Part shown: positions 32,097 through 41,413 of the stretch, one piece after another
Numbering within the stretch: the first letter of the stretch is position 1
How the letters are laid out: every line of letters begins with the position of its first letter
DNA from: Gulosibacter massiliensis
GTDB lineage: Bacteria; Actinomycetota; Actinomycetes; Actinomycetales; Microbacteriaceae
Length of the DNA stretch: 44,751 nucleotides
Assembly: GCA_945949175.1 (NCBI GenBank)
Contig: CAMFDU010000009.1
Coordinates: forward strand, 1 to 44,751
Reading direction: 5' to 3'
Program-made: the position numbers and the translations under genes
The notes under the pieces: model-generated
Seen by the model: the letters and a program-made list of their open reading frames with translations, nothing else
The model's database searches: none
What the model was told of the DNA's origin: nothing

Positions 32097-32588
32097 CTAC
32101 TGCGCGCGATGGTTCTCGAGCATGTCGTTCAACAGGGACCACGACTTTCCAAAACGCGGGTGAAGTTCGAACGATTCGACATCTTCACGAACAATCCAGC
32201 GAAGATCTGTGCTTTCAAGGTCGTTGAACGCCGGTTCGAAATGCTCGCGCGCTTCGACGATTACGGTCGTGTACGCCCAGAACCCGAGATCGATGACATA
32301 CGTGTCGATTGGGATGAGAAGGCTCTCGGGAACCCCGGCCTCTTCGTGCGCTTCGCGCATCGCTCCAGCCGTCGCGTTTTCACCGAACTTCAGAGCGCCG
32401 CCGGGGATTCCCCAGGTTCCACCGTGGTGTGACCATTCGGCGCGTAGCTGCAACAAGACACTGTCGGTGGTTCGGTTCCAGACGAGAACGCCAGCCGCAC
32501 CGAACATTCCCCACACTCGTTCGCCATTCGGGCCATGAACCCAGTTGTCGCCGAAGTCGCGTAGATGCGGTGGGGGCAAATAGTTCAC
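32097..32588 (-). CDS. NUDIX hydrolase
   Basis: NUDIX enzymes cleave nucleoside diphosphates linked to another moiety. The 163-residue product has a complete NUDIX box, G-x5-E-x7-R-E-x2-E-E-x-G, between residues 64 and 86. The substrate is unknown. The GTG at 32588 is 9 bases after the der stop, so it is the last gene of that operon. In mycobacteria a NUDIX gene (Rv1700) lies between pyrG and xerD of the same block, but this one is in a different place and not obviously the same. Confidence 0.87.
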   Translation of the reverse strand: MNYLPPPHLRDFGDNWVHGPNGERVWGMFGAAGVLVWNRTTDSVLLQLRAEWSHHGGTWGIPGGALKFGENATAGAMREAHEEAGVPESLLIPIDTYVIDLGFWAYTTVIVEAREHFEPAFNDLESTDLRWIVREDVESFELHPRFGKSWSLLNDMLENHRAQ

Positions 32589-32597
32589 GCGTCGGAC

Positions 32598-34103
32598 CTA
32601 CTTTCGCGGTCCGCGCTTTTCGCGCACCCGCATCGACACATTGATAGGCGAGCCCTCGAAGCCCCAAACTTCGCGGAGGCGACGCGTGATGAATCGACGA
32701 TATTGCGGGTCGAGAAATCCGGTCGTGAACAATACAAATGTTGGCGGGCGAGTCGACGCTTGAGTGCCAAACAAAATGCGCGGTTGCTTCCCACCGCGAA
32801 CCGGATGCGGGTGCGCCGCTGCAAGTTCCGAGAGGAAGGCATTGAGTTTTCCGGTTTGAATTCGGGTGTCCCACGATTCGAGGGCGAGTTCCAGCGCCGG
32901 CACCAGCTTCTCAAGGTGGCGTCCTGTCCGAGCCGAGATGTTCACGCGAGGAGCCCACGCGACGTGCGCGAGATCTTGGTCGATTTCCCGCTCTAGATAC
33001 CGACGGCGGTCGTCGTCGAGCAGGTCCCACTTGTTGAATGCCAACACGAGCGACCGGCCAGACTCCAAGGCCATGTCGATAATGCGAATGTCTTGTTCGC
33101 TGATGGGTTCGGTGACATCGAGAACGACGACGGCAACCTCGGCCTTTTCCAGCGCGGCAGCGGTTCGCAGTGACGCGTAGAAATCGGCACCCTGCGCCAT
33201 GTGCTGACGACGGCGAATTCCGGCGGTGTCGACGAAACGCCACACCTTTCCGCCCAGTTCGACCTGTTCATCAATCGGATCGCGGGTGGTTCCCGCCAGT
33301 TCATTGACGACGACGCGCTCTTCACCGGCAGTCTTGTTCAATAGCGACGACTTACCGACGTTGGGACGTCCGATGATCGCTACTCGTCGTGGGCCACCGA
33401 TTTCAGTCTTCGCAACGGCACTGATTTCGGGAAGAATCGTCAGCACTTTGTCCAGCATGTCAGCCACACCACGACCGTGCAGCGCCGATACAGGCCAGGG
33501 CTCACCTAGCCCGAGCGACCAGAGAGAAGCGGCTTCGGGTTCTTGGCGTGCATCGTCTACTTTGTTTCCGACGAGAATGACGGGCTTTTTTGACGCGCGA
33601 AGCATCGTGACGACCCGTTCGTCGGTGGCCGTTGCACCCACCATCGCATCGACCACAAAGAGAACAGCATCCGCGAGCTCGACCGCAATTTCGGCTTGGA
33701 TTGCAACGCTTTTGTCGATCCCACGTGCGTCGGGTTCCCAACCGCCGGTGTCAACCAGCGTGAACTTACGGTCATTCCATTCGGCCTTGTAGGTCACTCG
33801 GTCGCGGGTGACACCGGGAACGTCTTCGACCACCGCTTCACGACGACCAAGGATTCGATTGACAAGCGCCGATTTTCCGACGTTTGGCCGGCCCACAATC
33901 GCCAGAACGGGAAGTGCAGGAAGCTCAATGACCTCGTCAGTGTCTCCGAGGTGGGATTCAAGTAGAGAGATATCCTCGTCATCGAGGTCGTAATCTGCAA
34001 GTCCCTGCTTCAGTGCCTCGGCGCGCTGCGCGGCGTCAGCGTCCGTCAGTTCTGACATTCGGTCGACAAGGTCGCCGATGTCGTCCTCGTAGTTCTCGCT
34101 CAT
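32598..34103 (-). CDS. der: Ribosome-associated GTPase Der (EngA)
   Basis: Der is a double GTPase needed for 50S subunit maturation. The 501-residue product has an acidic N-terminal extension of about 65 residues common in actinobacteria, then two GTPase domains each with GRPNVGKS (about 70 and 246), DTGG/DTAG and NKVD/NKWD motifs. A KH-like C-terminal domain ends in VREKRGPRK. The ATG at 34103 overlaps the cmk stop by 4 bases. The downstream NUDIX gene is co-transcribed. Confidence 0.96.
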   Translation of the reverse strand: MSENYEDDIGDLVDRMSELTDADAAQRAEALKQGLADYDLDDEDISLLESHLGDTDEVIELPALPVLAIVGRPNVGKSALVNRILGRREAVVEDVPGVTRDRVTYKAEWNDRKFTLVDTGGWEPDARGIDKSVAIQAEIAVELADAVLFVVDAMVGATATDERVVTMLRASKKPVILVGNKVDDARQEPEAASLWSLGLGEPWPVSALHGRGVADMLDKVLTILPEISAVAKTEIGGPRRVAIIGRPNVGKSSLLNKTAGEERVVVNELAGTTRDPIDEQVELGGKVWRFVDTAGIRRRQHMAQGADFYASLRTAAALEKAEVAVVVLDVTEPISEQDIRIIDMALESGRSLVLAFNKWDLLDDDRRRYLEREIDQDLAHVAWAPRVNISARTGRHLEKLVPALELALESWDTRIQTGKLNAFLSELAAAHPHPVRGGKQPRILFGTQASTRPPTFVLFTTGFLDPQYRRFITRRLREVWGFEGSPINVSMRVREKRGPRK

Positions 34104-34762
34104 AGGTCACTCCCTGCTCGCACAATGTCGACGATCGCCGAGACGGTCTCTGAAAAACTGATGTCCGACGAATCGACGACTGTCACGCCAGGAGCGGCGG
34201 TAAAGAAGTCAACGACGTTCGAATCTTTGGCATCTCGCTCACGAACCGATGCGGTCGTTTCGGCGAGATCTCGACCGGCGACTTCGCCAGCCCTTCTCTT
34301 GATTCTAACGTCTTCTCGGGCCGTCAAGAGAATCCGCGTCGACGCGTCAGGGAAAACTACTGTCGTCATGTCCCGACCTTCAGCGACAACACCCGGAAAT
34401 CCTGAATTAGTGACCAGTGTGCGCGCCGATTCCTTCATCCATTCCCGCACCCGCAGGTTTTGCGCAATCGCGCTGACGGCGAGGCTGATCTGCGGATGGC
34501 GAATTGCCACGGCCACATCGACCTCCCCCACCGAGACTCGTTCGCGGGCTGGATCGAGCGAAATCGCATACGGAAACGTTTCGAGAAGCACCGCAATGGC
34601 ACGTTCGTCCGACGGGTCGATGCCTCGATCAAGCGCCCACCACGTCAATGCACGATAGGCGGCACCGGTGTCTAAGAAGCCAAAGCCCAACTGGGTGGCA
34701 GCCGTCCGTGCGACGCTCGATTTCCCGCTCCCAGCCGGTCCATCGATCGCGACGACAATCAC
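34100..34762 (-). CDS. cmk: Cytidylate kinase
   Basis: CMP kinase makes CDP/dCDP for nucleic acid synthesis. The 220-residue product starts with [20 protein letters not shown] (P-loop about 8-16) and contains [28 protein letters not shown] and the [12 protein letters not shown] lid region. The GTG at 34762 overlaps the tyrA stop (GTGA), and the gene overlaps der. The order rluB-cmk-der is common in actinobacteria, here with tyrA inserted. Confidence 0.95.
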   Translation of the reverse strand: MIVVAIDGPAGSGKSSVARTAATQLGFGFLDTGAAYRALTWWALDRGIDPSDERAIAVLLETFPYAISLDPARERVSVGEVDVAVAIRHPQISLAVSAIAQNLRVREWMKESARTLVTNSGFPGVVAEGRDMTTVVFPDASTRILLTAREDVRIKRRAGEVAGRDLAETTASVRERDAKDSNVVDFFTAAPGVTVVDSSDISFSETVSAIVDIVRAGSDL

Positions 34763-35841
34763 TGGCTCTCGCCCGCGATTCTCCAGCCCCGCGCTTCGAG
34801 TGCACTCACCAAGGATTCTTCGGCTGTCGGTAGCACCGCCACCTCGGCGAAGCCGATAGCAGAGCCGGGTGAGTGCTCGAGTCGAAGGTCTTCCATGTTG
34901 ACTCCAAGGTCACCGATATCAGCGAGCAATTGCGCCAATTGTCCCGGTCGGTCGTCAATAACAACCAGTATGTGGGCAAACCGGGCGCTACGCCCGTGCT
35001 TCCCTGGAATTCGCGATACTCCCGTGTTTCCAGAGGCCAACAGGTCCGCGAGAGCGGCGGTCGGAGTCCCACTGCGTAATGCCGTGACAATTGCATCGAT
35101 TCGGTCTCGAACGTCCTCCAAGACGACCGTCACATCGGCGGCGTTAGCACTGAGAATCTGAATCCACAGGCTCGGGTCGCTGGACGCAATCCGAGTCATG
35201 TCCCGCAATCCACCACCCGCGAGTTCGACCGACGAGTCGGGTGCTCCGATGAGGCTCGACGCGACAGCGGATGACACAATCTGTGGGACGTGACTCACGA
35301 GAGCCACCGCGGAATCGTGATCTGCTGTCGACATCTCGACGAGGTTTGCACCACAGTCGATTGCCAGATCGGACACTAGATTGACCGCGGCTAAATCCGC
35401 ATCTGGTCGAGGGCATACCACCCACGATCGACCCGTGAAGATATCGGCACGGGCGGAAACCGCTCCCCCGCGTTCGCGCCCCGCCATCGGATGAGAGCCC
35501 ACATAGTGCGACAGGTCGATGCCTCGAGATTGCAGGTCAACCAAAATCGAACCCTTGACACTCGTCACGTCGGTAATGACCGCGTCCGGGAAATCCCGCA
35601 ATTCGCGGGCTACAACATCGGCGACAACGTCCGGTGGGACTGCGACGACAATCAGATCTGGCGTTTCGCCCTCGACCGCGGGGCGACCAGCTCCGTACTG
35701 AGACGCAAGCGCAACGGCTGTCGGAGACGAATCCACCAGCGACACGTCGATTTCGTGACGGCGAAGCACTAATCCGATTGAGGTTCCGAGCAGTCCGGCT
35801 CCGACGATTCGGACCCGACCAGAAACGCGGGGTTTAGTCAC
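34759..35841 (-). CDS. tyrA: Prephenate dehydrogenase with C-terminal ACT domain
   Basis: TyrA oxidises prephenate (or arogenate) in tyrosine synthesis. The 360-residue product has an NAD-binding start VRIVGAGLLGTSIGLVL (about 9-25), a SHPMAGRERGG substrate motif, LVSHVPQIVSSA, and a C-terminal ACT domain (RFAHILVVIDDRPGQLAQLLADIG, then NMEDLRLEHSPG) that probably mediates feedback. I chose the GTG at 35841, which overlaps the rluB stop by 8 bases; the longer open frame runs into rluB. It is an insertion into the rluB-cmk-der block; aroG of the same pathway lies 17 kb away. Confidence 0.92.
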   Translation of the reverse strand: MTKPRVSGRVRIVGAGLLGTSIGLVLRRHEIDVSLVDSSPTAVALASQYGAGRPAVEGETPDLIVVAVPPDVVADVVARELRDFPDAVITDVTSVKGSILVDLQSRGIDLSHYVGSHPMAGRERGGAVSARADIFTGRSWVVCPRPDADLAAVNLVSDLAIDCGANLVEMSTADHDSAVALVSHVPQIVSSAVASSLIGAPDSSVELAGGGLRDMTRIASSDPSLWIQILSANAADVTVVLEDVRDRIDAIVTALRSGTPTAALADLLASGNTGVSRIPGKHGRSARFAHILVVIDDRPGQLAQLLADIGDLGVNMEDLRLEHSPGSAIGFAEVAVLPTAEESLVSALEARGWRIAGESQ

Positions 35842-36589
35842 GAGCCGCCTCCTCACCGTCAGAATCACGGGCGAGCGCGAGCACCTGCCCCACTTCAACC
35901 TTAGTGAGGTCGCGCGTGTCACCCAGGGACAACGAACCAAGGCTGAGCGGCCCGAAACTCTTGCGATGAAGCTCAACAACGGGGTGACCGACTGCGTCAC
36001 ACAAGCGACGAACGATGCGATTGCGGCCCGAATGCAGCGTGATTTCCAAGAGTGTCTGCCCGCGCGACGGCTCCCCCACGATTGAAACCCGGTCGACCGA
36101 AATAGGTCCGTCCTCGAGAGCGATTCCGTTCTTCATCTCACGCAGCGTCGAACCTTTCACGAGCCCCGATACTTTGGCGAGGTAGGTCTTGGCGACCTCG
36201 AACGACGGGTGTGCGAGCACGTGAGCGGCATCGCCATCGTTCGTCAGTATGAGGAGACCAGAGGTCTCGAAATCTAGTCGGCCAACGTTGAACAGGCGCT
36301 CCTCGTAGCCTGAAACAAAATCTCTCAAGTCGCGTCGCCCTCGATCATCCGCGAGGCTAGACACAACGCCAGTCGGCTTGTTCAACATCACGTAACGTTT
36401 GCTGACATCGGACTGGATTGGCTCACCGTCGACCGTGATTCGATCGATTTCAGGGTCAACGCGAGAGCCGAGCTCGGTGACCGTCTCGCCGTTCACCGCT
36501 ACTCGACCCTGCGCGATGAGAATCTCGCTCGCGCGTCGCGAGGCAACCCCCGCAGCAGCGAGGACCTTCTGTAGCCGGTCAGTGGGCAT
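35834..36589 (-). CDS. rluB: 23S rRNA pseudouridine synthase RluB-like
   Basis: This is a RsuA/RluB/E/F-type pseudouridine synthase. The 251-residue product has an N-terminal S4 RNA-binding domain (about 4-50) and the catalytic motif GRLDFETSGLLILTNDG with Asp106. Further motifs are YVMLNKPTGVVSS and GRNRIVRRLCDAVGHPVVELHR. RluB is most likely given the scpB neighbour, but RsuA-type cannot be excluded. I chose the ATG at 36589 because it begins right at the S4 domain and overlaps the scpB stop by 11 bases. Confidence 0.92.
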   Translation of the reverse strand: MPTDRLQKVLAAAGVASRRASEILIAQGRVAVNGETVTELGSRVDPEIDRITVDGEPIQSDVSKRYVMLNKPTGVVSSLADDRGRRDLRDFVSGYEERLFNVGRLDFETSGLLILTNDGDAAHVLAHPSFEVAKTYLAKVSGLVKGSTLREMKNGIALEDGPISVDRVSIVGEPSRGQTLLEITLHSGRNRIVRRLCDAVGHPVVELHRKSFGPLSLGSLSLGDTRDLTKVEVGQVLALARDSDGEEAARD

Positions 36590-37133
36590 CGTCGAAACCG
36601 GCAGAGCCGTCGTCAAGCAATTCCGACACGGGCGGAAGTTGATCGAGAGAATCGACACCGAGATTGGTCAGGAGCAGATCGGTGGTGCCGTATAAAATTG
36701 CGCCCGTCTCAGACTCAGTGCCGACCTCGGTGATCAGCCCCCGCCCGACCAAGGTTCGAATAACAGTGTCGACATTCACTGCTCGAATCCCCGACACTTG
36801 CGAGCGAGTCACGGGCTGCTTGTAGGCGATAACCGCAAGGGTTTCAAGAGCGGGTTGTGACAGTTTGGTCGAGTTCTGAGACAAGACCACATCGCGAACG
36901 AGCTCGTCATAAGACTCACGGACATAAATTCGCCAGCCACCCCCAATCTCGCGAAGTTCGAAACCGCGTTGGACGGTTCCGTCGACCCCGTCAAAGTCGG
37001 CAACGAGCCGAGCAATCGCCGCTTTGACGTCCGTTACGGGTCGTTCCAGCACGGTAGCAAGCGACACCAGGCTTTGCGGCTCGTCAGCCACCATCAGAAT
37101 CGCTTCGAGTTGACGCTCAAGTTCAGTTTCCAT
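36579..37133 (-). CDS. scpB: Segregation and condensation protein ScpB
   Basis: ScpB is a winged-helix kleisin-interacting subunit of the SMC-ScpAB condensin. The 184-residue product has the family core GGGWRIYVRESYDELVRD, LSQPALETLAVIAYKQPVTRSQVSGIRAVNVDTVIRTLVGRGLI (about 90-134). An acidic tail follows. The ATG at 37133 overlaps the scpA stop by 11 bases. Together with scpA and parA it forms the chromosome organisation group of this operon. Confidence 0.94.
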   Translation of the reverse strand: METELERQLEAILMVADEPQSLVSLATVLERPVTDVKAAIARLVADFDGVDGTVQRGFELREIGGGWRIYVRESYDELVRDVVLSQNSTKLSQPALETLAVIAYKQPVTRSQVSGIRAVNVDTVIRTLVGRGLITEVGTESETGAILYGTTDLLLTNLGVDSLDQLPPVSELLDDGSAGFDDAH

Positions 37134-37923
37134 ATTCGGCTCCCAGGGTCACAAGGTTTTCGTCGTTCCACGTCTCGGCGCTCCAGCGCACCGTCAATTC
37201 CCCGAGCGGCTCGATTTGCTCAAAGGCGACCGCGGACTGGCGATAAAGCTCAAGAATTGCGAGAAATCGCGCCACAATAACGCCCCTCTGGTCGGCACCC
37301 GCGATGATCTGACGGAACGTCATCGGGGCTGACCGAATCATGGTGATGACGATGGCCGCCTGTTCGCGAACCGAAACGAGCGGCGCGTGGAGGTGCTCGA
37401 GACCGACGAACGGGATTTCGCGCGGCGCGAGGGCGTAGAGGGCAAGGGTGTGGAAATCCTCAATCGACGTCGTCCAGACCAATTCAGGGGTCCGTTCGCG
37501 AAACTTGTCCTCGAGACGCACTGCCCGAGGGTGGCGCGCCGATTCACGCTCGATGCGCTGGGCAAACCACACCGAAATCTCTTTGAAAGCGCGATATTGC
37601 AACAGTCGAGCAAACAACATGTCCCGCGCCTCGAGAACCGCTACATCATCGGCGTCAGCATATTCCCCGGTCGGCAAAAGCCCGACAATCTTCATGTCGA
37701 GCAGCGTCGCGGCGACAACGAGGAACTCAGAAGCCGCATCGAGTTCCGCAGTTCCGTCGAGGTCGCGCAGGAAGGCGATGAATTCACCCGTCACCGCCGC
37801 GAGGCTCACCTCGGTGATGTCCATCTCGTGTTTCGAGATAAGCGAAATGAGAAGGTCGAAGGGTCCGTCGAAATTCGCGAGGCTGACGCGGAATCCGTCC
37901 TCTGAACTAGGCGATCTTTCCAA
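37123..37923 (-). CDS. scpA: Segregation and condensation protein ScpA
   Basis: ScpA is the kleisin subunit bridging the SMC heads in condensin. The 266-residue product has the N-terminal signature FDGPFDLLISLISKHEMDITEVSLAAVT (about 19-46) and ASEFLVVAATLLDMKIVGLLP. A C-terminal winged helix ends near ILELYRQSAVAFEQIEPLGEL. The start at 37923 is TTG, overlapping the parA stop by 17 bases, with no clear ribosome site; no ATG or GTG fits before the conserved N-terminus. Translation is probably coupled to parA. Confidence 0.93.
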   Translation of the reverse strand: MERSPSSEDGFRVSLANFDGPFDLLISLISKHEMDITEVSLAAVTGEFIAFLRDLDGTAELDAASEFLVVAATLLDMKIVGLLPTGEYADADDVAVLEARDMLFARLLQYRAFKEISVWFAQRIERESARHPRAVRLEDKFRERTPELVWTTSIEDFHTLALYALAPREIPFVGLEHLHAPLVSVREQAAIVITMIRSAPMTFRQIIAGADQRGVIVARFLAILELYRQSAVAFEQIEPLGELTVRWSAETWNDENLVTLGAEYGN

Positions 37924-38743
37924 GGGAAATCAGCTCTCGGGCGAGTTCGCGGTAGGACTCGGCCGCTTGGTGGTCTGGTGCGAACGTGGTGATGGGCGCT
38001 GCGGCGACGGTCGAGTCCGGGAACTTGACGGTACGTCGAATGAGCGTCGTGAGTACATCCTTGGGTCGATTTTGTTTGACCAGATCCAACACTTCGACAG
38101 AGTGCAGCGTTCGCGGGTCGTACATCGTGGCCAGGATGCCGTCGAGTTCGAGCGTCGGGTTGAGCCGCGCCTTAACCTTGTCGATGGTGTCGAGCAGCAG
38201 GGCAACTCCGCGCAGCGCGAAGAACTCGCACGCCAGCGGAATCAGCACCCCGTGGCTTGCGGTGAGAGCGTTCACGGTAAGCAAGCCGAGCGACGGTTGG
38301 CAGTCAATGAGGACAACATCGTAGTCGGCAAGCACTGGTTTGAGGATGTCGGCCAGGACGTGCTCACGAGCAACCTCGTTGACCAATTGCACTTCGGCCG
38401 CGGCGAGGTCGATATTGGCGGGCAGAATATGAATGTTCTCGATCGACGTCGCTTGAATGACGTCGCGGGTTGCGAGCGGAGAACGGCTCGAATCAACCGC
38501 CTTGTCGGGCACGAGCAGGTTGTAAATCGTCGGCCCTTCATGAGCAGTTGCACCGAGACCCGCGGTCAGCGCTCCTTGCGGGTCAAAGTCAACGACGAGA
38601 ACCTTCCGACCGACTTCGGCGAGAGCACCGGCGAGCGAAATCGCTGTTGTCGTCTTGCCGACCCCACCTTTTTGGTTACAGAGCGAAATCACGCGCGCCG
38701 GACCGTGGGAGGTCAACGGCTGAGGCACGGGAAAGTCGGTCAC
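37907..38743 (-). CDS. parA: ParA-family ATPase (Soj-like) of the xerD-scpAB block
   Basis: This ATPase belongs to the ParA/Soj family used in chromosome or protein positioning. The 278-residue product has CNQKGGVGKTTTAISLAGAL (deviant Walker A 25-32), VLVVDFDPQGALTAGLG, and VVLIDCQPSLGLLTVNAL. No parB follows; instead it overlaps scpA. A similar gene (Rv1708) lies before scpAB in mycobacteria. The GTG at 38743 has TAGAAT 6 bases upstream and no ribosome site, so a leaderless promoter may start this sub-operon. It is the third ParA-type ATPase of the window. Confidence 0.93.
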   Translation of the reverse strand: MTDFPVPQPLTSHGPARVISLCNQKGGVGKTTTAISLAGALAEVGRKVLVVDFDPQGALTAGLGATAHEGPTIYNLLVPDKAVDSSRSPLATRDVIQATSIENIHILPANIDLAAAEVQLVNEVAREHVLADILKPVLADYDVVLIDCQPSLGLLTVNALTASHGVLIPLACEFFALRGVALLLDTIDKVKARLNPTLELDGILATMYDPRTLHSVEVLDLVKQNRPKDVLTTLIRRTVKFPDSTVAAAPITTFAPDHQAAESYRELARELISLGKIA

Positions 38744-38749
38744 GGCACA

Positions 38750-38755
38750 ATTCTA
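38750..38755 (-). promoter_or_regulatory. -10-like hexamer TAGAAT, leaderless geometry (parA)
   Basis: Read on the minus strand, TAGAAT ends 6 bases before the GTG at 38743. It is the same hexamer and spacing as at pgsA. Confidence 0.6.
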
Positions 38756-38774
38756 CGGTGAATGAGGCTCGGAT

Positions 38775-39671
38775 TTATCGCGCTCTCGGATGAGACGTAC
38801 GATACGCCTCGGTGAGGGCGTCCCGCGTCACAAGGGTGTAAATCTGCGTTGTCGCGACCGATGCATGACCCAACATTTCTTGCACCACTCGAATATCGGC
38901 GCCTCCTCGCAACAAATGTGTCGCGCACGAGTGACGAAGCGTGTGTGGAGAAATCGTCGACGTGATTTCGGCTCTTACCGCGGCTGCGCGGATGATGAGA
39001 AAAACATTCTGGCGGGACAACGCCGCGCCACGAGCGCCGAGGAACAGAGCTGGTGTGCCGCGTCCCTTAGCCAACAGCGCGGGACGACCGCGCACGAGAT
39101 ACGCATCGAGTGCTTCGCGGGCGAATCGACCAACTGGAACGACGCGCTGTTTGTTTCCTTTTCCGGTCAGGGTGATGATGTCGAGTACTTCGTCTGCCCG
39201 AACATCATCGACGACCAGCCCCACCGCTTCAGAGACGCGAGCACCCGTCGCGTACATGAGTTCTAAAATCGCTCGATCGCGCAGACCGATCGGTGTTTCG
39301 GTAGGTGTCGATTCGAGCAATGCCGTCACTTGCTCGATACTCAGCGCTTTGGGCAGTCGCTGGGTTCGACCGGGCGCAATCACCGCGCCCGTCGGATCGT
39401 TCGATGCGAGGCCTTCGGCAACAAGGTAGCGGTGGAACGACCGGACAACCGAGAGCGCGCGGGTCATTGACGAGAACGCGAGACCGTCGCGCCGAAGTGA
39501 CGTCATGTATTCCGTCACGACAACAGAGTCAATCGAATCGAGTGGACTCGTTCCGATAAATCCGGCCCACCGGTCGAGGTCGCGACGATAAGCCGCAATC
39601 GTGTTGGCGCTTCGTCCTAGCTCGAGCGCGGTGTACCGCAGAAACTGCTCGATGAGGCGCGTTACCTCCAT
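38775..39671 (-). CDS. xerD: Tyrosine recombinase XerD
   Basis: XerD, with XerC, resolves chromosome dimers at dif. The 298-residue product has a SAM-like core-binding N-terminal domain (about 5-90) and the catalytic residues in ATGARVSEAVGL (Arg), GKGNKQR (Lys), HTLRHSCATHLLRGG (His-x2-Arg), LGHASVATTQIYT (His and Tyr nucleophile). No phage or transposon genes surround it, so it is the housekeeping enzyme. It starts 5 bases after pyrG. Confidence 0.94.
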   Translation of the reverse strand: MEVTRLIEQFLRYTALELGRSANTIAAYRRDLDRWAGFIGTSPLDSIDSVVVTEYMTSLRRDGLAFSSMTRALSVVRSFHRYLVAEGLASNDPTGAVIAPGRTQRLPKALSIEQVTALLESTPTETPIGLRDRAILELMYATGARVSEAVGLVVDDVRADEVLDIITLTGKGNKQRVVPVGRFAREALDAYLVRGRPALLAKGRGTPALFLGARGAALSRQNVFLIIRAAAVRAEITSTISPHTLRHSCATHLLRGGADIRVVQEMLGHASVATTQIYTLVTRDALTEAYRTSHPRAR

Positions 39672-39676
39672 GGTGG

Positions 39677-41383
39677 CTACTTGTCGTTGATGTAATCGAC
39701 ATCGAGCACGTCGGCCGTGTGTCGCGCCTTTGCGGCGGCGATAAGTCCAACGAACAGCGGGTGGCCGTGGGTGGGTCGCGAACGTAACTCCGGATGAGCC
39801 TGGGTCGACACGTAGTAAGGGTGAACCTCCCGCGGAAGTTCAACGAACTCGACCAGCTTTCCGTCGGGACTTGTTCCCGAGAACACAAGTCCGGCCTTAG
39901 CGATGTCGTCGCGATAAAGATTGTTGACCTCGTAGCGGTGGCGGTGACGTTCGAACGCGCTCGAATTACCATAAAGGGACTCAACGATTGAGCCGGACGT
40001 TAGCGCCGCCTCGTATAGACCGAGCCGCATCGTTCCACCCATGTCCCCATCACTGATGATGTCAACCTGCTCTTCCATCGTTGCGATGACGGGAAACTTC
40101 GTGTCGGGGTCGAACTCGCTAGACGATGCGTCGGTCAGTCCGACCACTGTTCGCGCGTATTCGATGACCATGCACTGAAGCCCTAGACAGATTCCCAAGG
40201 TGGGAATCATGTTCTCGCGGGCGAACCTTAAGGCTCCAAGTTTTCCTTCGATTCCACGAACGCCGAATCCGCCGGGGACCAGGATGCCGTCGACATCACC
40301 GAGGTGTTCCGCGGCGCCATCCGGCGATTCACAAAGGTCTGAAGCCACCCAGCGAATGTCGACCGCGACGTCGTTGGCGAAGCCACCAGCCTTAAGGGCC
40401 TCGGTAACCGAAAGATACGCGTCGGGAAGATCGACGTATTTTCCCACCAGCGCAATACGTACTCGGCCACTCGGATTGTGAACCGTGTCGAGCAGTTCGG
40501 ACCAGCCGGTCCAGTCGACTTCAGCGTTGCCATCAAGGCGCAATTGGTCGACGATGTACTGGTCAAGCCCTTGCGAATGCAACATACTCGGGATGTCATA
40601 AATGCTCGGTGCATCAATCGCGTTGACAACGGCGTCTTCATCCACGTCACACATCAGGGCGATCTTGCGGCGGTTTGCCGCCGACACCGGCCGGTCACTG
40701 CGCAAAACCAGCGCATCGGGCTGAATACCGATAGATCGAAGTGCCGCCACCGAGTGCTGCGTCGGTTTCGTTTTCTGCTCCCCCGACGCGTTCATGAACG
40801 GGACAAGCGAAACATGCACAAAGAAAACGTTCTTTCGACCGAGTTCGTGACGAACCTGACGAGCGGCCTCGATGAACGGTTGGCTCTCGATGTCGCCGAC
40901 GGTGCCACCGATTTCAGTGATAATCACGTCAGGGGCTGGATCTTCCGTCGCCTGGAGACGCATCCGACGTTTAATCTCGTCAGTGATGTGCGGAATGACC
41001 TGAACCGTGTCGCCAAGGTATTCGCCCCGGCGTTCACGCTCAATCACGCGCAAATAAATCTGGCCGGTTGTGACGTTCGCTGCCTGACCGAGGTTGATGT
41101 CCAGAAAGCGTTCGTAATGCCCGATATCGAGGTCTGTCTCGGCGCCATCGTCAGTCACAAACACCTCGCCGTGCTGAAACGGATTCATTGTGCCGGGATC
41201 GACATTGAGGTACGGATCAAGCTTTTGCATGACGACTCGAAGACCCCGACGAGTCAAGAGGTTACCAAGTGATGCAGCAGTAAGACCCTTGCCGAGAGAG
41301 GAGACAACGCCACCGGTTACAAAAATATGCTTCGTGACGGGCTGGTCAAGTTCGAATTCCGTATGTTTCACCACGGAATTCAA
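39677..41383 (-). CDS. pyrG: CTP synthase
   Basis: CTP synthase aminates UTP using glutamine. The 568-residue product has an N-terminal synthetase domain opening with [17 protein letters not shown] (about 18-34), including [29 protein letters not shown]-terminal class I glutaminase domain has the nucleophile in [14 protein letters not shown] (near 398) and a closing HPE of the triad. The start at 41383 is TTG, with GTG codons at the fourth and fifth positions as alternatives; no ribosome site is visible. It lies 30 bases after recN. Confidence 0.95.
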   Translation of the reverse strand: MNSVVKHTEFELDQPVTKHIFVTGGVVSSLGKGLTAASLGNLLTRRGLRVVMQKLDPYLNVDPGTMNPFQHGEVFVTDDGAETDLDIGHYERFLDINLGQAANVTTGQIYLRVIERERRGEYLGDTVQVIPHITDEIKRRMRLQATEDPAPDVIITEIGGTVGDIESQPFIEAARQVRHELGRKNVFFVHVSLVPFMNASGEQKTKPTQHSVAALRSIGIQPDALVLRSDRPVSAANRRKIALMCDVDEDAVVNAIDAPSIYDIPSMLHSQGLDQYIVDQLRLDGNAEVDWTGWSELLDTVHNPSGRVRIALVGKYVDLPDAYLSVTEALKAGGFANDVAVDIRWVASDLCESPDGAAEHLGDVDGILVPGGFGVRGIEGKLGALRFARENMIPTLGICLGLQCMVIEYARTVVGLTDASSSEFDPDTKFPVIATMEEQVDIISDGDMGGTMRLGLYEAALTSGSIVESLYGNSSAFERHRHRYEVNNLYRDDIAKAGLVFSGTSPDGKLVEFVELPREVHPYYVSTQAHPELRSRPTHGHPLFVGLIAAAKARHTADVLDVDYINDK

Positions 41384-41413
41384 CGATAACCGCTAGGAGG
41401 GGCTTTTGACGAA

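Noticed and set aside
37448-38761. A 437-codon open frame on the plus strand
   Set aside because: It lies antisense to parA and scpA, which have full family motifs, and its translation resembles no family. Long antisense frames are expected at this base composition.
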